A DNA stretch of 64,000 nt from Bdellovibrionales bacterium. Its GTDB lineage: Bacteria > Bdellovibrionota > Bdellovibrionia > Bdellovibrionales > Bdellovibrionaceae. Under the pieces are notes generated by a model that did not search any database, was not told the origin of the DNA, and saw only the letters and a program-made list of their open reading frames with translations. Each line of letters starts with the position of its first letter. Position 1 is the first letter of the stretch. Shown piece after piece: positions 27,812 to 36,856 of this stretch. Both the position numbers and the translations under genes were made by a program. The stretch spans positions 558,001 to 622,000 of the forward strand of contig JAFEAQ010000004.1 of assembly GCA_018266295.1 (NCBI GenBank). Direction: 5' to 3'.

Positions 27812-28171
27812 ATGAAACAAGTAAAAGCTCTCTCAGATTTTTTAAAAGAGAAACGCACACAGGTAGGTCTCTCTCAGAAGGATGTTGCGGATAAGCTCGG
27901 ATATAGTTCCGCACAATTCATCTCTAACTGGGAAAGAGGACTTTCAAGCCCACCAATGCACACCTTGAAGAAGCTTGCTGAGATGTACAACGTGAATGTC
28001 GACGAGATGTTTGATGTGATCTTGGAATCCACTCTTGAACAGGTCAGAGTAGATTTACAAAAGAAATTCTATAATCACACTAAAAAAGCTGCGAATGGGA
28101 CTAGTACGAACAATACGACCACTGCCCCAAACGCAAACAGCAGCAGTAGTAGCAGTGGAATTGCACGATAA
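27812..28171 (+). CDS. XRE-family transcriptional regulator with polar low-complexity tail
   Basis: 119 residues. A Cro/CI-type helix-turn-helix at about 6-65 (LKEKRTQVGLSQKDVADKLG, then AQFISNWERGLSSPP) is followed by a short helical segment and a tail made almost only of Asn, Thr, Ser and Ala (about 90-119). No effector domain is present. It is a small DNA-binding regulator that may act on its own promoter. The polar tail is unusual and could be a flexible tether. A terminator follows. Confidence 0.88.
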   Translation: MKQVKALSDFLKEKRTQVGLSQKDVADKLGYSSAQFISNWERGLSSPPMHTLKKLAEMYNVNVDEMFDVILESTLEQVRVDLQKKFYNHTKKAANGTSTNNTTTAPNANSSSSSSGIAR

Positions 28172-28200
28172 CCTTACGTGAATCATCATAACAAGGAAGA

Positions 28201-28228
28201 GGGCTGCCCTAATCGGCAGTCCTTTTTT
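28201..28228 (+). terminator. Terminator after the XRE regulator
   Basis: GGGCTGCC pairs with GGCAGTCC (one G-U pair) and is followed by eight T. It sits just beyond the stop codon of the converging EamA gene. Confidence 0.85.
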
Positions 28229-29096
28229 TTGCCTTTTGCAGGGTAATGACGTTACCGGCAAGACAGAGCACGATCCCGGTAGCGATTTCCGGAGTCCAGT
28301 GAAAGTTCTCAAAGAAAGACGATAGAGTCAGCGCAATCACGGGGCTCAGGATACTTGTGTAAGACGCTTTCTCAGCGCCTATACGGCCTACCAGCGACAG
28401 ATAGGCACCGAAGGCGATGACTGAGCCAAAGACCGCAAGATACAGCAAGCTGACCGTGTACTTCAGGGTCCAGTCGGCATGAAAACTTTGTTGCAAAACG
28501 AGACCCACTAAAAAAGTAAAAATACTTCCATAGAGCATCCCAAACGCATTTGAAGACATCACCGGAATGTTTTCTTTGCGATGAACGTAAGAAATCAGAT
28601 TTCCTGCAGAGGCAAATACGGTCGCTACAGCGCCCACAACCAAACCCCAGAGAGAAGTGGAGCCGGATTTGAAACTCAAAATCTCTTGCAGAAAAATGAG
28701 CCCGATGCCGAGGCCTCCGATGACAGCTCCGAAAATTACGTTTCGTCGAACGGGGGTTCGAAATAGAAGCCAGGTTCCCAAAATATTATAATAAAGTAGC
28801 AATGTGAAAGTGACTGCCACCATGCCCGAGCTGATCAGTCCTTCAGCCACATAGGTCAGCATATAGTTCACAGAGAACATGCAAATACCTTGCGCTAGAA
28901 ACCAGCGGTGGTGTTTTAACTTAAAATCAAGTGGGAGTCGGAACGCTTTGCAAGCGATGAGTAGAAGAACAGCTGAAATCAGAAAGCGGTAAAAGACTGA
29001 GGCAACCGGTGAGGCGGCTCCAAGTTGGAAGGTGATTACTAACCAAGTGGAGCCCCAAATTAAAGTACAGAGAAGGTAAAGAACTAGGTTTCTCAG
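28209..29096 (-). CDS. EamA/DMT-family transporter with probable CTG start
   Basis: About 295 residues when read from CTG 29096. The first ATG in frame (28880) would remove the first two or three membrane helices. The upstream frame encodes a perfect EamA N-terminus (CTG-encoded start, then RNLVLYLLCTLIWGSTWL) and stays open until just past the upstream gene. GAGGA lies 6 bases before the CTG. The full length gives two EamA repeats with about ten helices, as normal for the family. EamA proteins export amino acids, metabolites or drugs. The gene overlaps the last bases of the GcvH-like gene, so they are coupled. Confidence 0.8.
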   Translation of the reverse strand: MRNLVLYLLCTLIWGSTWLVITFQLGAASPVASVFYRFLISAVLLLIACKAFRLPLDFKLKHHRWFLAQGICMFSVNYMLTYVAEGLISSGMVAVTFTLLLYYNILGTWLLFRTPVRRNVIFGAVIGGLGIGLIFLQEILSFKSGSTSLWGLVVGAVATVFASAGNLISYVHRKENIPVMSSNAFGMLYGSIFTFLVGLVLQQSFHADWTLKYTVSLLYLAVFGSVIAFGAYLSLVGRIGAEKASYTSILSPVIALTLSSFFENFHWTPEIATGIVLCLAGNVITLQKAKKRTAD

Positions 29097-29098
29097 AC

Positions 29099-29494
29099 CT
29101 AGTCCTCATCCTCTTCTTCGTCATCCTCGTCCTCATCGTCGTCGTCATCCTCATCTTCATCCTCGTCATCGAGGTCCTCGGATGCTTCCACGCGGATGAG
29201 CCAGCCTTCTTCAAAAGGATCTTCTTGAATTAGAGTTGGATCGTCGATCACAGCAGAGTTCACTTCGAGAACTGTGCCGGAAACCGGTGAATAGATGTCC
29301 AGCGGACCGTCGTCTGTTTCAACAGTCCCGCAAACTTCGTCAGCTTCAACTTTGTCGTTTTCAGCTGGAAGGTCGACGGAAGTGATTTCTTCGAAATCTG
29401 CAAGGCCCTCTTCGTTGATACCAATAGTGATGATGCCATCCTCTTCTTGGATCCACATATAGCCCATAAAATTTCTTACATCATTGGATGACAT
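29099..29494 (-). CDS. GcvH-like protein lacking the lipoyl lysine, with a poly-acidic tail
   Basis: 131 residues. The N-terminal 100 align with the glycine cleavage H protein (GYMWIQEEDGIITIGINEEG, then DLPAENDKVEADEVCG and IYSPVSGTVLEVN). Where H proteins have the lipoylated Lys of the ESVKA motif, this has Asp62 (VETDDG). Residues 109-131 are all Asp or Glu. No gcvT or gcvP is nearby. It probably uses the lipoyl-domain fold for another job, perhaps as a binding or regulatory protein. AGGAG precedes the ATG. It lies between the EamA transporter and glnA on the same strand, 9 bases from glnA. Confidence 0.85.
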   Translation of the reverse strand: MSSNDVRNFMGYMWIQEEDGIITIGINEEGLADFEEITSVDLPAENDKVEADEVCGTVETDDGPLDIYSPVSGTVLEVNSAVIDDPTLIQEDPFEEGWLIRVEASEDLDDEDEDEDDDDDEDEDDEEEDED

Positions 29495-29503
29495 AACTCT
29501 CTC

Positions 29504-30919
29504 CTAGATATCGTAGTACAAATGGAATTCGTAAGGCACCGGGCGCTGCTGAACAGGACGAACCTCACGATCAATCTTGTAATTGATCCATGTTTCCAGC
29601 AAATCGTCACTGAAAACATCGCCTTTTTTCAAGAATCCGCCATTATTTTTCAAATTCATCAAACTTTCTTCGAGAGTTCCAGGCACCGCAGGAATTCCTG
29701 CAGCCTCTTGAGGAGAAAGTCCGTAGATATCCTTATCCAAAGGATCACCCGGGTGAATTTTATTGATGATACCGTCAAGACCCGCCATCAACACAGCTGC
29801 TTGCGCTAAGTAAATGTTCGCAGAAGGATCTGGAGTACGGAATTCAATACGTTTTGCTTTTGGATTTGGACCAGAGTTTGGAATACGCATTGCCGCAGAA
29901 CGGTTTTTGAAGCTGTATGCCAATTTGGTCGGAGCCTCGAACCCAGGAACCAAACGTTTATATGAGTTTGTTGTTGGATTGATAATACCGCAAAGTGCAG
30001 GAGCATGCTTCAAAACACCACCGATGTAGTAAAGAGCCAATTCGGAAAGACCTGCATACTTATTGCCCGCGAAAAGATTTTTGCCATCTTTCCACAGAGA
30101 CATATGGATGTGCATTCCAGAGCCGTTGTCATTGAACAAGGGCTTTGGCATGAATGTCGCAGTTTTCCCATGACGGCGAGCTACGTTTTTCACGATGTAT
30201 TTAAACCACATCATTTTATCGCCCATTTCAAGCGCTGAATCATAACGGAAGTTGATCTCTGCTTGTCCCGCAGAAGCCACTTCGTGGTGATGACGTTCAA
30301 CGATCATACCGGCGCGCTCAAGCTCCAAGCACATTTCAGTGCGGATATCTTGTTGAGTGTCGGTAGGAAGAGCTGGGAAGTAACCTTCTTTTTGGCGGAT
30401 TTTGTAACCGAGATTGCTGCCGCCTTCGTCGCGTCCTGTGTTCCAAGCCGCCTCTTCGCTATCAATCATGTAGAAACCAGAATTGTTGGTTTGTTCATAG
30501 CGAACGTCATCGAAGATGAAGAACTCGGCCTCAGGACCGAAGTAAGCTGTATCTGCAATACCAGTGGATTGCATGAACGCAACCGCGCGTTTCACCACTT
30601 GGCGCGGATCGCGGTCGTAAGGTTGAAGCGTTTCAGGCATGCAAACGTCGCAAATGAAATGCAGGGTCGGTACTTGCATGAAAGGATCCATTTTCGCAGT
30701 CGAAGGATCTGGCAAGATGATCATGTCAGATTCTTCGATTCCGCGCCAGCCGCGGATAGAGCTGCCATCAAAACCCAATCCATGTTCAAAGATTTCCATG
30801 CTGAGTTCAGCAAATGGGATGGTGATGTGTTGCCAAGTTCCGACTAAGTCACAGAACTTGAGGTCGACCATGCGGGCGCCTTTATCTTTACCGAATTGCA
30901 GAGCTTGTTGTGCGTTCAT
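29504..30919 (-). CDS. glnA: Glutamine synthetase type I
   Basis: 471 residues, the length of bacterial GSI. Signatures: [10 protein letters not shown] near residue 50, PEAEFFIF in the active site, [27 protein letters not shown], and the NRSAAMRIP substrate region. The IYGLSPQE segment has a Tyr where adenylylation occurs in GSI-beta, so control by GlnE is possible. It makes glutamine from glutamate and ammonia. The ATG follows AAGGAG. Directly upstream is glnB, and downstream are the GcvH-like and EamA genes. Confidence 0.97.
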   Translation of the reverse strand: MNAQQALQFGKDKGARMVDLKFCDLVGTWQHITIPFAELSMEIFEHGLGFDGSSIRGWRGIEESDMIILPDPSTAKMDPFMQVPTLHFICDVCMPETLQPYDRDPRQVVKRAVAFMQSTGIADTAYFGPEAEFFIFDDVRYEQTNNSGFYMIDSEEAAWNTGRDEGGSNLGYKIRQKEGYFPALPTDTQQDIRTEMCLELERAGMIVERHHHEVASAGQAEINFRYDSALEMGDKMMWFKYIVKNVARRHGKTATFMPKPLFNDNGSGMHIHMSLWKDGKNLFAGNKYAGLSELALYYIGGVLKHAPALCGIINPTTNSYKRLVPGFEAPTKLAYSFKNRSAAMRIPNSGPNPKAKRIEFRTPDPSANIYLAQAAVLMAGLDGIINKIHPGDPLDKDIYGLSPQEAAGIPAVPGTLEESLMNLKNNGGFLKKGDVFSDDLLETWINYKIDREVRPVQQRPVPYEFHLYYDI

Positions 30920-30934
30920 ATGTCTCCTTTATGA

Positions 30935-31279
<345 letters not shown>

Positions 31280-31485
31280 TCAAGTTATTAGAACGATAGC
31301 AAATTTGGCTTTTTAGTCAAAAGCCACCATCGTTAACGCAAGACAAAATAATTCGAGTAAATACCCGAGAAATTTTCTAAAATTGCTTCAATTCTGAATT
31401 CAATCGCTTGCGGGCCTATGTGGTTTCTGGTACACACTCGAGCACTGCAAAAAGCTTATTGTTGTCGCAATTTCGGGGGGGATTC

Positions 31486-32085
31486 ATGACTACAACGCGT
31501 TTTTTTGTCTATGGTTCATTGTGCGAGGGGATGGTTCACTTTTCTAAGATTCAAAGTTTTATTGAATCTTCTGTTCCAGCTCAGATCCGCGCCACAGCCT
31601 ACAGACTTAAAGTCGGTTTTCCTGCTCTGATTAATTCTGGAGCAGATTTGGTTCCCGGTCATCTCGTTGAATTACGCTCTTCAGATCTTTTGATTGCTCT
31701 TTTAGATGAGTTTTTTGGCTATAATCAGCAAGATCCGTCTAAAAGCCTCTATCATCGCCAAGAAACTCTTGTGTCCATCGAGGGCGAAAACGTTGAAAAA
31801 GCGTGGGCTTACTTCTTGAATCCAATGAAGTTGCCGGCAAATGCAACGCCAATTCATGGCGGAGATTGGCAAAAGTCCCTCGAGGACCAGCCGGCAATGA
31901 CCCAAAAGCTGACTGATAAGCAGAAATGCTACATTTCTAAGCTAGGGAACTCTTCTGGGCGTGAGATCGTACCTATCGACTTACAACTTTACAGAGAACT
32001 CATGAACTTAGAGCTGATCGTAGACAAGGGCCGAAGACTTGCGCTATCTAAGCTCGGTCATGAAGTCTACAGACACCTTGCCTAA
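31486..32085 (+). CDS. Gamma-glutamylcyclotransferase-fold protein with C-terminal winged helix
   Basis: 199 residues. The N-terminal 110 have the AIG2/GGCT pattern (RFFVYGSLCEGMVHF glycine-rich start, then DLVPGHLVELR and EKAWAYFLNP). The C-terminal part (about 140-199) reads like a winged-helix module (LTDKQKCYISKLG, then a wing ending ALSKLGHEVYRHL). This is an unusual fusion. The natural start is ATG 31486 after a G-rich ribosome binding site; the frame is open from 31408. It overlaps trmL by 26 bases, so the two are coupled. The function could be glutathione or gamma-glutamyl-amine turnover, or a regulator that binds such compounds. Confidence 0.75.
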   Translation: MTTTRFFVYGSLCEGMVHFSKIQSFIESSVPAQIRATAYRLKVGFPALINSGADLVPGHLVELRSSDLLIALLDEFFGYNQQDPSKSLYHRQETLVSIEGENVEKAWAYFLNPMKLPANATPIHGGDWQKSLEDQPAMTQKLTDKQKCYISKLGNSSGREIVPIDLQLYRELMNLELIVDKGRRLALSKLGHEVYRHLA

Positions 32086-32557
32086 GCCGACATTCAAAAT
32101 TGTGCTCATCGAGCCCGAGATCCCACAAAACACGGGGAACATCGGGCGTACGTGCGTAGCTACGAACTGTGAGCTTCATGTTGTTGGCAAAATGGGCTTT
32201 GAGATCAACGATAAAAATTTGAAGCGTGCGGGCCTCGATTATTGGCCGCATCTGACCTGGTATCGCCACGAGACCTTCGAAGATTGGTTGAAGCTTGTGA
32301 CGGATCCAACGCGCATGTGGCTTTTCACCACGAAAACTCAGCGCACCTATTTTGAACCGCAGTATCAGCCTGGAGATTGGTTTGTTTTCGGAAAAGAGAC
32401 CAAGGGTCTTGCTCCGGATTTCTTGGCGAAGTTTCCAAATCAGACCCTCACCATTCCGATGATCGGTGAAGGCGCCCGTAGCTTGAATCTCGCTACTAGT
32501 GTTGCGATTGCGGCCTACGAAGGTGTGCGCCAACTGGGTTTTTGCCAGAAGACATAA
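32060..32557 (+). CDS. trmL: tRNA (cytidine/uridine-34 2'-O)-methyltransferase
   Basis: 165 residues, SPOUT-class methyltransferase. Motifs include IVLIEPEIPQNTGNIGRTC, FGKETKGLAPDFL and IPMIGEGARSLNLATSVAIA, which build the trefoil-knot AdoMet site. TrmL methylates the wobble base of leucine tRNAs. ATG 32060 gives a short lead-in before the first strand; the frame also holds a TTG at 32039. It overlaps the cyclotransferase-like gene by 26 bases. Confidence 0.93.
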   Translation: MKSTDTLPKPTFKIVLIEPEIPQNTGNIGRTCVATNCELHVVGKMGFEINDKNLKRAGLDYWPHLTWYRHETFEDWLKLVTDPTRMWLFTTKTQRTYFEPQYQPGDWFVFGKETKGLAPDFLAKFPNQTLTIPMIGEGARSLNLATSVAIAAYEGVRQLGFCQKT

Positions 32558-32605
32558 TTTATTTTCTATCCCGTGAGATCCCGTAAAAGCAGTATAATGC
32601 CCTCT

Positions 32606-33586
32606 ATGAAGGTCTTTTTTATAACTCTTATGTCTGTGTTCATCGCGCTGACAGCGAGTGCGAAGCCTTTGAAAATCTGCGCACTCCTGCCTCATGCAAA
32701 GGACCGTTATTGGTGGGGGATTGCTTATGGTCTTAAGGATGAATCCGAAAAGATGGGCGTGAAGGTTGAGATCTTCTTAGCTGATGGCTACAGCTTTTTA
32801 GGCCAGCAAAAAAAGCAAATTCTCCAATGTAAAAATCAAAAATTCGATGCCATGATTCTAGGCGGTATTTCGCGTGAGCAACTCTCCATTCCTCTGGAAG
32901 AAGTTCGTCAGGCAGGGATTCCAGTGATTGATTTAGTAAATGGTGTGAATTCTTCGGCGATCGTTGCAAAGGCGACGGTGAACTACCTAAAGGTGTCGGA
33001 TAAGATCTTTGATTTCATTATTAAACATGCTCAGGCAAACAAGTTAAAAAAGCCTATTCGTATTGTCGTGTTTCCAGGACCTAAAGGAGCTGGCTGGTCC
33101 CAAGACACTTACTCTGGATTTATGGCGAAAAGTAAACACAAGGACGTGCAAATTTCTTTTGGTGGGTTTGAAGACACAGGCATTTATCAACAGATGAGTC
33201 TTATTCGTGACTATTTCTCTGACAGGAAGGCTGATTACATTGTTGCTAATGGTGTGGCGGCCTTGGCAGCCAGTCGCTATTTTGGCTATAAGCACGATAA
33301 GCAACAAGTGCCTTATATTATTTCAACGTATGAAACAGATGAAATTATCGAAGCACTAAAAGACGGTAAGATTCTTGCGACTTCCACGGAAAAGCCCGTC
33401 GTCTTGGCGAGACAAAGTATTCACCTTGCTATTGAGGCGATAGAGAACACGATAAATCAAAGTCGTTTTCAAAGTGATATCGGGGTTGCGACGAAAGAGA
33501 ATATTGGTAAAGCCCATCTTGACGAATCACTTCCTGGGAAGGGCTTTTTCTTTGAATCCAATATTCTCAATCGAGAGAACAAGTAG
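32606..33586 (+). CDS. Periplasmic substrate-binding protein (TorT-like)
   Basis: 326 residues. The signal peptide MKVFFITLMSVFIALTASA is followed by a type I periplasmic binding fold. The segment HAKDRYWWGIAYGLKDES at the start of the mature domain resembles TorT, the partner of the TorS sensor; GGISREQ, INGV-type and STYETDEII segments follow the sugar-binding-protein order. No ABC transporter or sensor kinase is next to it. It probably senses or carries a small solute. ATG 32606 gives a clean signal peptide. Confidence 0.8.
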   Translation: MKVFFITLMSVFIALTASAKPLKICALLPHAKDRYWWGIAYGLKDESEKMGVKVEIFLADGYSFLGQQKKQILQCKNQKFDAMILGGISREQLSIPLEEVRQAGIPVIDLVNGVNSSAIVAKATVNYLKVSDKIFDFIIKHAQANKLKKPIRIVVFPGPKGAGWSQDTYSGFMAKSKHKDVQISFGGFEDTGIYQQMSLIRDYFSDRKADYIVANGVAALAASRYFGYKHDKQQVPYIISTYETDEIIEALKDGKILATSTEKPVVLARQSIHLAIEAIENTINQSRFQSDIGVATKENIGKAHLDESLPGKGFFFESNILNRENK

Positions 33587-33597
33587 CGTATACTTTC

Positions 33598-34284
33598 TTA
33601 GAATTGCAAATTAGGACATTTGTTATTCAAGACGCTCTTCAATTGAGCATCGTCATATCTAAAGATTACATCATCATCCGCCGTGTAGCGATAGACATCA
33701 CCATTTGCGAGCTGACATTGGCGAGCATCTGCGTCTTTGAACATGATTTTATTTTTTGAATTTTGACTTGGGCTAGAACCAATTTTGAAACCGCCGTCTA
33801 ACATCAAGCCATCGTTCTTTGTGAACTCAATGCCGCCACGGTTATTAGGATTCACAGAGTAGTCTTGCGTGATTTGTGAACCGGAAACGCTGACCAAAAT
33901 TCCTTTTTGAGAATTGAAGACAAAAACTTTTCCGCTTGGTGTTGTGACACTCAATCTTTGTGTTGCGGCATCGTGGCTGTAAGAAAGGTTGCCTTTGCCA
34001 CGTGGGAAGAAGCGGAACTCACGAGCCGCCGTCGTTTTGCTTTCGTCACCAGGACCATAGGAATTGAAAATCATGAAGAGGCCGTCATCATCAAAAAGGA
34101 AGTCGCGATAGATCAGAGTCTGGTAGGCATCGCGGGGGTGAACCGTCAGATAGCAGCCATTTTGGCCATCAACCATCTGCACTTGAGTGCCACCAAAGAT
34201 TTCGTATTTATCTGTGCAAGCTGCTGAAGCTGCGTGGGCTGAGGATAGAAAACCAAGAGCAACAAAGATGCTGAGTAATTTCAT
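33598..34284 (-). CDS. Secreted protein, unknown function
   Basis: 228 residues. Signal peptide MKLLSIFVALGFLSSAHAASA, then a beta-rich mature part with Cys at both ends (ACTDKYEIFGG and NKCPNLQF), which may form a disulfide. GGAGGT lies just before ATG 34284; the longer frame to 34332 is unlikely. No family recognised. Confidence 0.7.
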   Translation of the reverse strand: MKLLSIFVALGFLSSAHAASAACTDKYEIFGGTQVQMVDGQNGCYLTVHPRDAYQTLIYRDFLFDDDGLFMIFNSYGPGDESKTTAAREFRFFPRGKGNLSYSHDAATQRLSVTTPSGKVFVFNSQKGILVSVSGSQITQDYSVNPNNRGGIEFTKNDGLMLDGGFKIGSSPSQNSKNKIMFKDADARQCQLANGDVYRYTADDDVIFRYDDAQLKSVLNNKCPNLQF

Positions 34285-34367
34285 CGGGACCTCCAGTAAA
34301 AATTTTATCTGGAGGCACGTGGAGCCAGTCAACGAGGACCCATAAAATATGGAGAAACACAGACCTT

Positions 34368-34760
34368 TTATTTGAAGACTATGGCCTTTCCGATAGGAGC
34401 CAAAGAGATACCGGCGAGCTTAAAGTGTTGAAGACCAAAAGGGATGCCAACAATAGTGATGCAAAGCCCGATACCAAAGAACAGGTGCACCAGAGCCAGC
34501 CACCAGCCGCAGAAGACAAACCATAAAATATTTCCGATCACGCCGAGGGCGCCTGTGCCGATGTCTGCGCCACTGACATGCTCGCGATCGACAACGCGGG
34601 AACCAAAGGGCCAGAGATTCAAAAGACCAATGTTGAAAGCAGCACGAGCCCAGGGAATGCCGACGATCGAAATCACCATAATAATTGCAGAGGTGAACCA
34701 CGATATCGCTGTAGTCCATCCACCGAAGAGAAGCCATAAGATATTAAGAATGAAGTTCAT
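34368..34760 (-). CDS. yccF: YccF family inner-membrane protein (DUF307)
   Basis: 130 residues, with an internal two-fold repeat (NILWLLFGGW and NILWFVFCGWW, each followed by a helix ending SIVGIPWA or TIVGIPFG). This matches YccF, a small inner-membrane protein of unknown function found in many Proteobacteria. It is monocistronic, with no strong ribosome binding site. Confidence 0.9.
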   Translation of the reverse strand: MNFILNILWLLFGGWTTAISWFTSAIIMVISIVGIPWARAAFNIGLLNLWPFGSRVVDREHVSGADIGTGALGVIGNILWFVFCGWWLALVHLFFGIGLCITIVGIPFGLQHFKLAGISLAPIGKAIVFK

Positions 34761-34945
34761 GACGAAATACTCACACGGGTTTGTTTGAAAAACCAGTGAT
34801 TAAATCTCAACGTGAGATGGCGGTGGGGAGTCATGGTTCGCCAGCGAATACTTTTATCATGAAGACTGTCATCGCTTTGAGACGGCGCGCCGATGTTGCT
34901 AGAGGTCCTCGGTGGTCTTGTTACACTGAAGAAGTTGGGGGAATC

Positions 34946-36061
34946 ATGTCATTTTCAAAATCTTTTTCTACAATGGCCTCTTTATTACTGATCATCGGCT
35001 GTACGGGTGGGCACTTTTCCGTGCCAAATGTCGCTTCCAGCAGCGGGAATCAGTCATTGGGATCTGTCGGTGGGTCAACTCCAACGCCAACACCGTCAGT
35101 GAGTCCCACGGCGACACCTTTGCCGGGGGCGAGTGTGACGCCGACTCCGACGATGACACCGACGCCAACTCCCAAGGCAAGTCCAGTGAATCAGAATATC
35201 GTGCTGGGTGTGAACGGGCACGATGGTCGCCAGTATTATCCGCTCACACAGTCTGAAAATTTGTTTAAGCTTCTCGATTCAAAAAACTTGCGCTCTTACC
35301 GTGTCGATGCGGATCCTCGAAATTTTACTCTGTTAGACGAGATGGTTCGTTTGCAGAAAAAGTACAACGTGAATGTGCGGCCGATGGTGTATCCGCTGAC
35401 GAAAGCTGATGGTTATACGCTCGCAAAAAAATACGGCGCTGATATTAAAATTTGGGAAATCGGCAATGAACAAGACTACTCAAAGACCGGCGCTCAAGAT
35501 CGCATCAATGCCATGGTGACCATGTACCAGGGCATGAAGCAAGCATCTGACGAATTGGGTTTGAATCTGAAGTTTACGATCAACGTGATGGCTTGTAATA
35601 GTGACGACACCTCAGCAACTGCTCGCTGCCCGAATGATAAAAACGGCGCTATGTGGTTCTTAGATATGGCGAAGGCTTCTGGATTTAATTTTGATTACAT
35701 CAGCTTTCACTACTATGCGTATCTGAGCGACAAGGGTTACTGGTACGATATGTATTTCGGCCAAATGCGTGCAATGGCTACGAAATATAAAACGAAAATA
35801 TTCTACAACGAGGTCAACTGCGCCGATATTTATCAGGGCAATACCGACGGCGGTAAGGCTGGTGATAAGGCTTGCTACGATAGCATGAAGCAGCTACTGA
35901 CCGAGGTGAATGCCAACCACAAAGACATTATCCAAGAGATCAATATGTATGAGCTCCTGGATGAGCCAAACAATGACGGTGTCGAAGCTCACTTTGGCTT
36001 GATGTATGATCTAACCAAACCAAAAGAGCTCTTTAACCTCATAACATCATTTGCGAAATAG
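34946..36061 (+). CDS. Lipoprotein with Thr/Pro linker and glycoside-hydrolase clan-A-like domain
   Basis: 371 residues. Signal peptide with lipobox LIIGC (Cys19), then a linker with repeated TPTP/TPSP units (about 40-85). A TIM-barrel glycosidase-like domain follows. EIGNEQ carries the likely acid/base Glu and FYNEVNC the likely nucleophile Glu, spaced as in clan GH-A families such as GH39. It probably cleaves a polysaccharide at the cell surface. ATG 34946 follows GGGGGAA; the frame is open from 34781 but that part is unsupported. The Thr/Pro linker resembles that of the di-haem lipoprotein at 20471. Confidence 0.8.
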   Translation: MSFSKSFSTMASLLLIIGCTGGHFSVPNVASSSGNQSLGSVGGSTPTPTPSVSPTATPLPGASVTPTPTMTPTPTPKASPVNQNIVLGVNGHDGRQYYPLTQSENLFKLLDSKNLRSYRVDADPRNFTLLDEMVRLQKKYNVNVRPMVYPLTKADGYTLAKKYGADIKIWEIGNEQDYSKTGAQDRINAMVTMYQGMKQASDELGLNLKFTINVMACNSDDTSATARCPNDKNGAMWFLDMAKASGFNFDYISFHYYAYLSDKGYWYDMYFGQMRAMATKYKTKIFYNEVNCADIYQGNTDGGKAGDKACYDSMKQLLTEVNANHKDIIQEINMYELLDEPNNDGVEAHFGLMYDLTKPKELFNLITSFAK

Positions 36062-36073
36062 AGTTTTCGGCGT

Positions 36074-36316
36074 CTAAAGTTCGTAGCTCTCTAGTTTAAA
36101 TTCAATGGTCTGAACTTCGAGTGTGAGGTCTTCAAGGGCCTCGACCACCATGCCGTTGTGAGTGGCGGGAAGTGTTTCGCCAAGATTCACGACGTAGTCG
36201 TCGGGCACGCCCGTATAGGTTACCCAAGCCATCCCTGACAGCACTTTGTAGGAGCCCCGTTTTAGTTCCTTGGGTCTCCAGAGCTCGCCTTTTTGTAGCT
36301 TAATCTGGTAAATCAT
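36074..36316 (-). CDS. DUF2917 family protein
   Basis: 80 residues from ATG 36316. The pattern (short N-terminal strands, a Gly-Trp turn GMAWVTYTG, then DYVVNLGETL) is typical of DUF2917, small cytoplasmic proteins of unknown function with a cupin-like feel. The frame is open further upstream to 36412 but would cross the Lrp regulatory region. It diverges from the Lrp-type regulator and shares its promoter region. Confidence 0.75.
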   Translation of the reverse strand: MIYQIKLQKGELWRPKELKRGSYKVLSGMAWVTYTGVPDDYVVNLGETLPATHNGMVVEALEDLTLEVQTIEFKLESYEL

Positions 36317-36332
36317 ATGTATAATAATACCT

Positions 36333-36350
36333 AATTTTGTTAACAAAATT
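36333..36350. promoter_or_regulatory. 18-bp perfect palindrome between divergent DUF2917 and Lrp genes
   Basis: AATTTTGTTAACAAAATT is a perfect palindrome, 17 bases upstream of the DUF2917 start and 66 upstream of the lrp-like start. It is AT-rich and fits the style of Lrp/AsnC operators. Confidence 0.55.
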
Positions 36351-36415
36351 CTGTCAAAATGGCAGGTTCTATTAAAATACGAATGGCGTTCAGGTTCGCC
36401 GGGAGGAGACACCCC

Positions 36416-36856
36416 ATGATCGATGCAACAGACAGAAAAATATTAGGTTTACTGAGACAAGACTCGCGCATGCAGTACGCGGAGATCGGTAAAAAGGTGA
36501 ATCTGTCGGCTCCAGCCGTTCATGCCCGGGTTAAGAAGATGGAAAAAGAAGGTGTCATCCGGGGCTATACCGTCGACATCGCGCCTGAAGCCTTGGGACT
36601 TCCGATGTGTGCTTTCATCCGGATCGCAAAGAGCCGGGGGCTTTCAATTGATATCGCTAAACATCTCCAGAAAATCGAGAATATCGAAGAATGTCATAGC
36701 GTTGCCGGTGAAGACTGCGTGATGGTCAAAGCCCGCGTGCAATCCCCATTGGAGCTGTCAAAGCTCATCGATAAGGTGCGAAGTTTGGAAGAAATCGACC
36801 GCACCTTGACAGTTGTTGTTTTAGAAACACATTTCGAAAGAGGACTTCAGCCCTAG
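36416..36856 (+). CDS. Lrp/AsnC family transcriptional regulator
   Basis: 146 residues. The N-terminal winged helix (MIDATDRKILGLLRQDSRMQ, then NLSAPAVHARVKKMEKEG and IRGYTVDI) is followed by the RAM effector domain. GGGAGGAG precedes ATG 36416; the longer frame from 36359 is unlikely. It probably controls amino-acid genes, with the asparaginase as a plausible neighbour target. It is convergent with that gene, the stops overlapping by 4 bases. Confidence 0.93.
   Translation: MIDATDRKILGLLRQDSRMQYAEIGKKVNLSAPAVHARVKKMEKEGVIRGYTVDIAPEALGLPMCAFIRIAKSRGLSIDIAKHLQKIENIEECHSVAGEDCVMVKARVQSPLELSKLIDKVRSLEEIDRTLTVVVLETHFERGLQP

Noticed and set aside
29099-29170. GAT/GAG repeats that could look like a microsatellite or CRISPR-like tract
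   Set aside because: They encode the Asp/Glu tail of the GcvH-like protein in frame.
29099-29494. Glycine cleavage H protein
   Set aside because: The lipoylated Lys is replaced by Asp and no other gcv genes are present.
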